A stretch of 13,546 nt of DNA, from NCBI GenBank assembly GCA_002298075.1, contig DBLW01000117.1, positions 1 through 13,546 on the forward strand, read 5' to 3'. The notes below the pieces were generated by a model. The model made no database searches. It was not told the DNA's origin and was given only the letters and a program-made list of their open reading frames with translations. Positions 12,908-13,546 of the stretch are shown piece after piece (the stretch's first letter is position 1; each line of letters opens with the position of its first letter). The translations under genes were made by a program, and so were the position numbers. Origin of the DNA: Bacteroidales bacterium UBA714. GTDB taxonomy: Bacteria > Bacteroidota > Bacteroidia > Bacteroidales > UBA932.

Positions 12908-13546
12908 ACTCATTCTTATCTGCCGTAAGCCAGTCCATAGAAAAATTCATGAACCACAGGGAACAATCCTCAGGCTCCGGATTCTCCTCGACATATATCC
13001 CCACAGTTCCGTCGTTCAACACTGTCATAGAGGAATACACGGACTTCGTAGGACAGATTGTCTTCGGAGAACACCATGTTTTTCCTTCATCATAGCTGCA
13101 GAATATGCTTACATTCCTGCGGTCCATAGAATTTGGGATAGAATGAAGAAGCATATCAGTGCCCCCGGAAGCCGCGGCAGGATAGCGTATCATATCGCCA
13201 TTGCACGCATTAGTGTTCATTTCCGGCCAGAGTCCCTGAGAGTGCCATGTAACCCCGCCGTCATCGGACAGACAGTATCCCCTGTAACCTGTCCTGCGCA
13301 CGCTCATAAGTATCCGGCCGTCCGACAGTTCAACCATCTTGGCTTCATCACCGCCTTCGAAAGCGAGGTCCGACACATTCCACGTGACTCCACCGTCATC
13401 TGAGTAGACAGCATGATTATTCAAATGTTTTGCAGGTCCCATTGCTGCGGCAAAAAGCACACGGCCGGCATATTTGCCTTTCTTCAATGTCAAACCGTTT
13501 CCCGAACCGAAAAATGAATATGAATACTGACGGCACTGCGGATTTG
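12906..13546 (-). CDS. Sialidase (BNR/Asp-box, GH33-type), C-terminal part
   Basis: The C-terminal 213 residues of a gene whose 5' part lies past the right edge. The frame stays open to base 13546 (PQCRQYSYSFFGSGNGLTLKKG upstream of a TTG at 13493 that is not the true start). Three Asp boxes are visible: SDDGGVTW twice and SYDEGKTW. Other GH33 signs are EGGDEAKMVELSDGRILMS with the likely catalytic Glu, an Arg of the carboxylate-binding triad in MSVRRTG, another in DRRNVSIF, and VYSSMTVLNDG with the likely nucleophile Tyr. Exo-sialidases cut terminal sialic acid from glycans and are usually secreted in gut Bacteroidota; the signal peptide would be off-window. The protein stops soon after the last propeller blade with no extra domain. 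Convergent to the glycosyltransferase gene. Confidence 0.88.
   Translation of the reverse strand, partial: NPQCRQYSYSFFGSGNGLTLKKGKYAGRVLFAAAMGPAKHLNNHAVYSDDGGVTWNVSDLAFEGGDEAKMVELSDGRILMSVRRTGYRGYCLSDDGGVTWHSQGLWPEMNTNACNGDMIRYPAAASGGTDMLLHSIPNSMDRRNVSIFCSYDEGKTWCSPKTICPTKSVYSSMTVLNDGTVGIYVEENPEPEDCSLWFMNFSMDWLTADKNE

Noticed and set aside
13491..13493. TTG at 13493 as the sialidase start
   Set aside because: The frame stays open to the window edge and the upstream residues (FFGSGNG) fit the sialidase fold, so the true start is outside the window.
1..13546. A mobile element, defence island or CRISPR array
   Set aside because: Genes are conserved core functions in tight operons; no transposase, integrase, regularly spaced repeats or target-site duplications were seen.

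Overview
The window is a core, housekeeping stretch of a Bacteroidota (Bacteroidales-type, probably host-associated) chromosome. Supporting signs are the families present (bL38/DUF4295, DUF4296, DUF4199, a large LepB), almost no Shine-Dalgarno sequences, promoter -7 boxes of the Bacteroides type TAnnTTTG, and a GH33-type sialidase at one edge. The genus cannot be fixed from sequence alone.

Layout: from 11164 down to the left edge, thirteen genes run on the minus strand. Transcription order is thrS, infC, rpmI, rplT, lepB, rpmB, rpmG, the bL38 gene, [terminator 5764-5798, promoter 5739-5746], ftsY, pheT, a DUF4296 lipoprotein gene, an amidohydrolase/deaminase gene, and a radical SAM gene that runs off the window at base 1. 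The first eight genes supply translation (threonyl-tRNA synthetase, IF3, L35, L20, L28, L33, bL38) plus signal peptidase I. A perfect 11-bp hairpin with a U-tract ends that block, and a new promoter starts ftsY-pheT and three less characterised genes joined by very short gaps. The last two genes overlap by one base (TGATG).

At 11165-11327 there is a divergent promoter region. On the plus strand follow a DUF4199 membrane protein and a GtrB/DPM1-like polyprenyl-phosphate glycosyltransferase, probably one operon. A two-way terminator (12859-12907) separates them from a convergent minus-strand sialidase gene whose N-terminal part lies beyond the right edge. No stretch longer than 300 bases lacks a gene. 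I see no tRNA, rRNA, CRISPR array, insertion sequence or prophage.

The most interesting signal is translational. Only two of the fourteen gene starts visible here have a Shine-Dalgarno sequence: infC and the bL38 gene. Both carry the same TTTAGGAGGA block 8 nt before the start. For infC the only start codon at that spacing is ATC, which adds a 37-residue Gly/Pro/Arg-rich N-terminus. In a phylum whose ribosomes normally hide the anti-Shine-Dalgarno, this points to special translational control of two ribosome-related genes. I do not see an unknown defence system or mobile element here.
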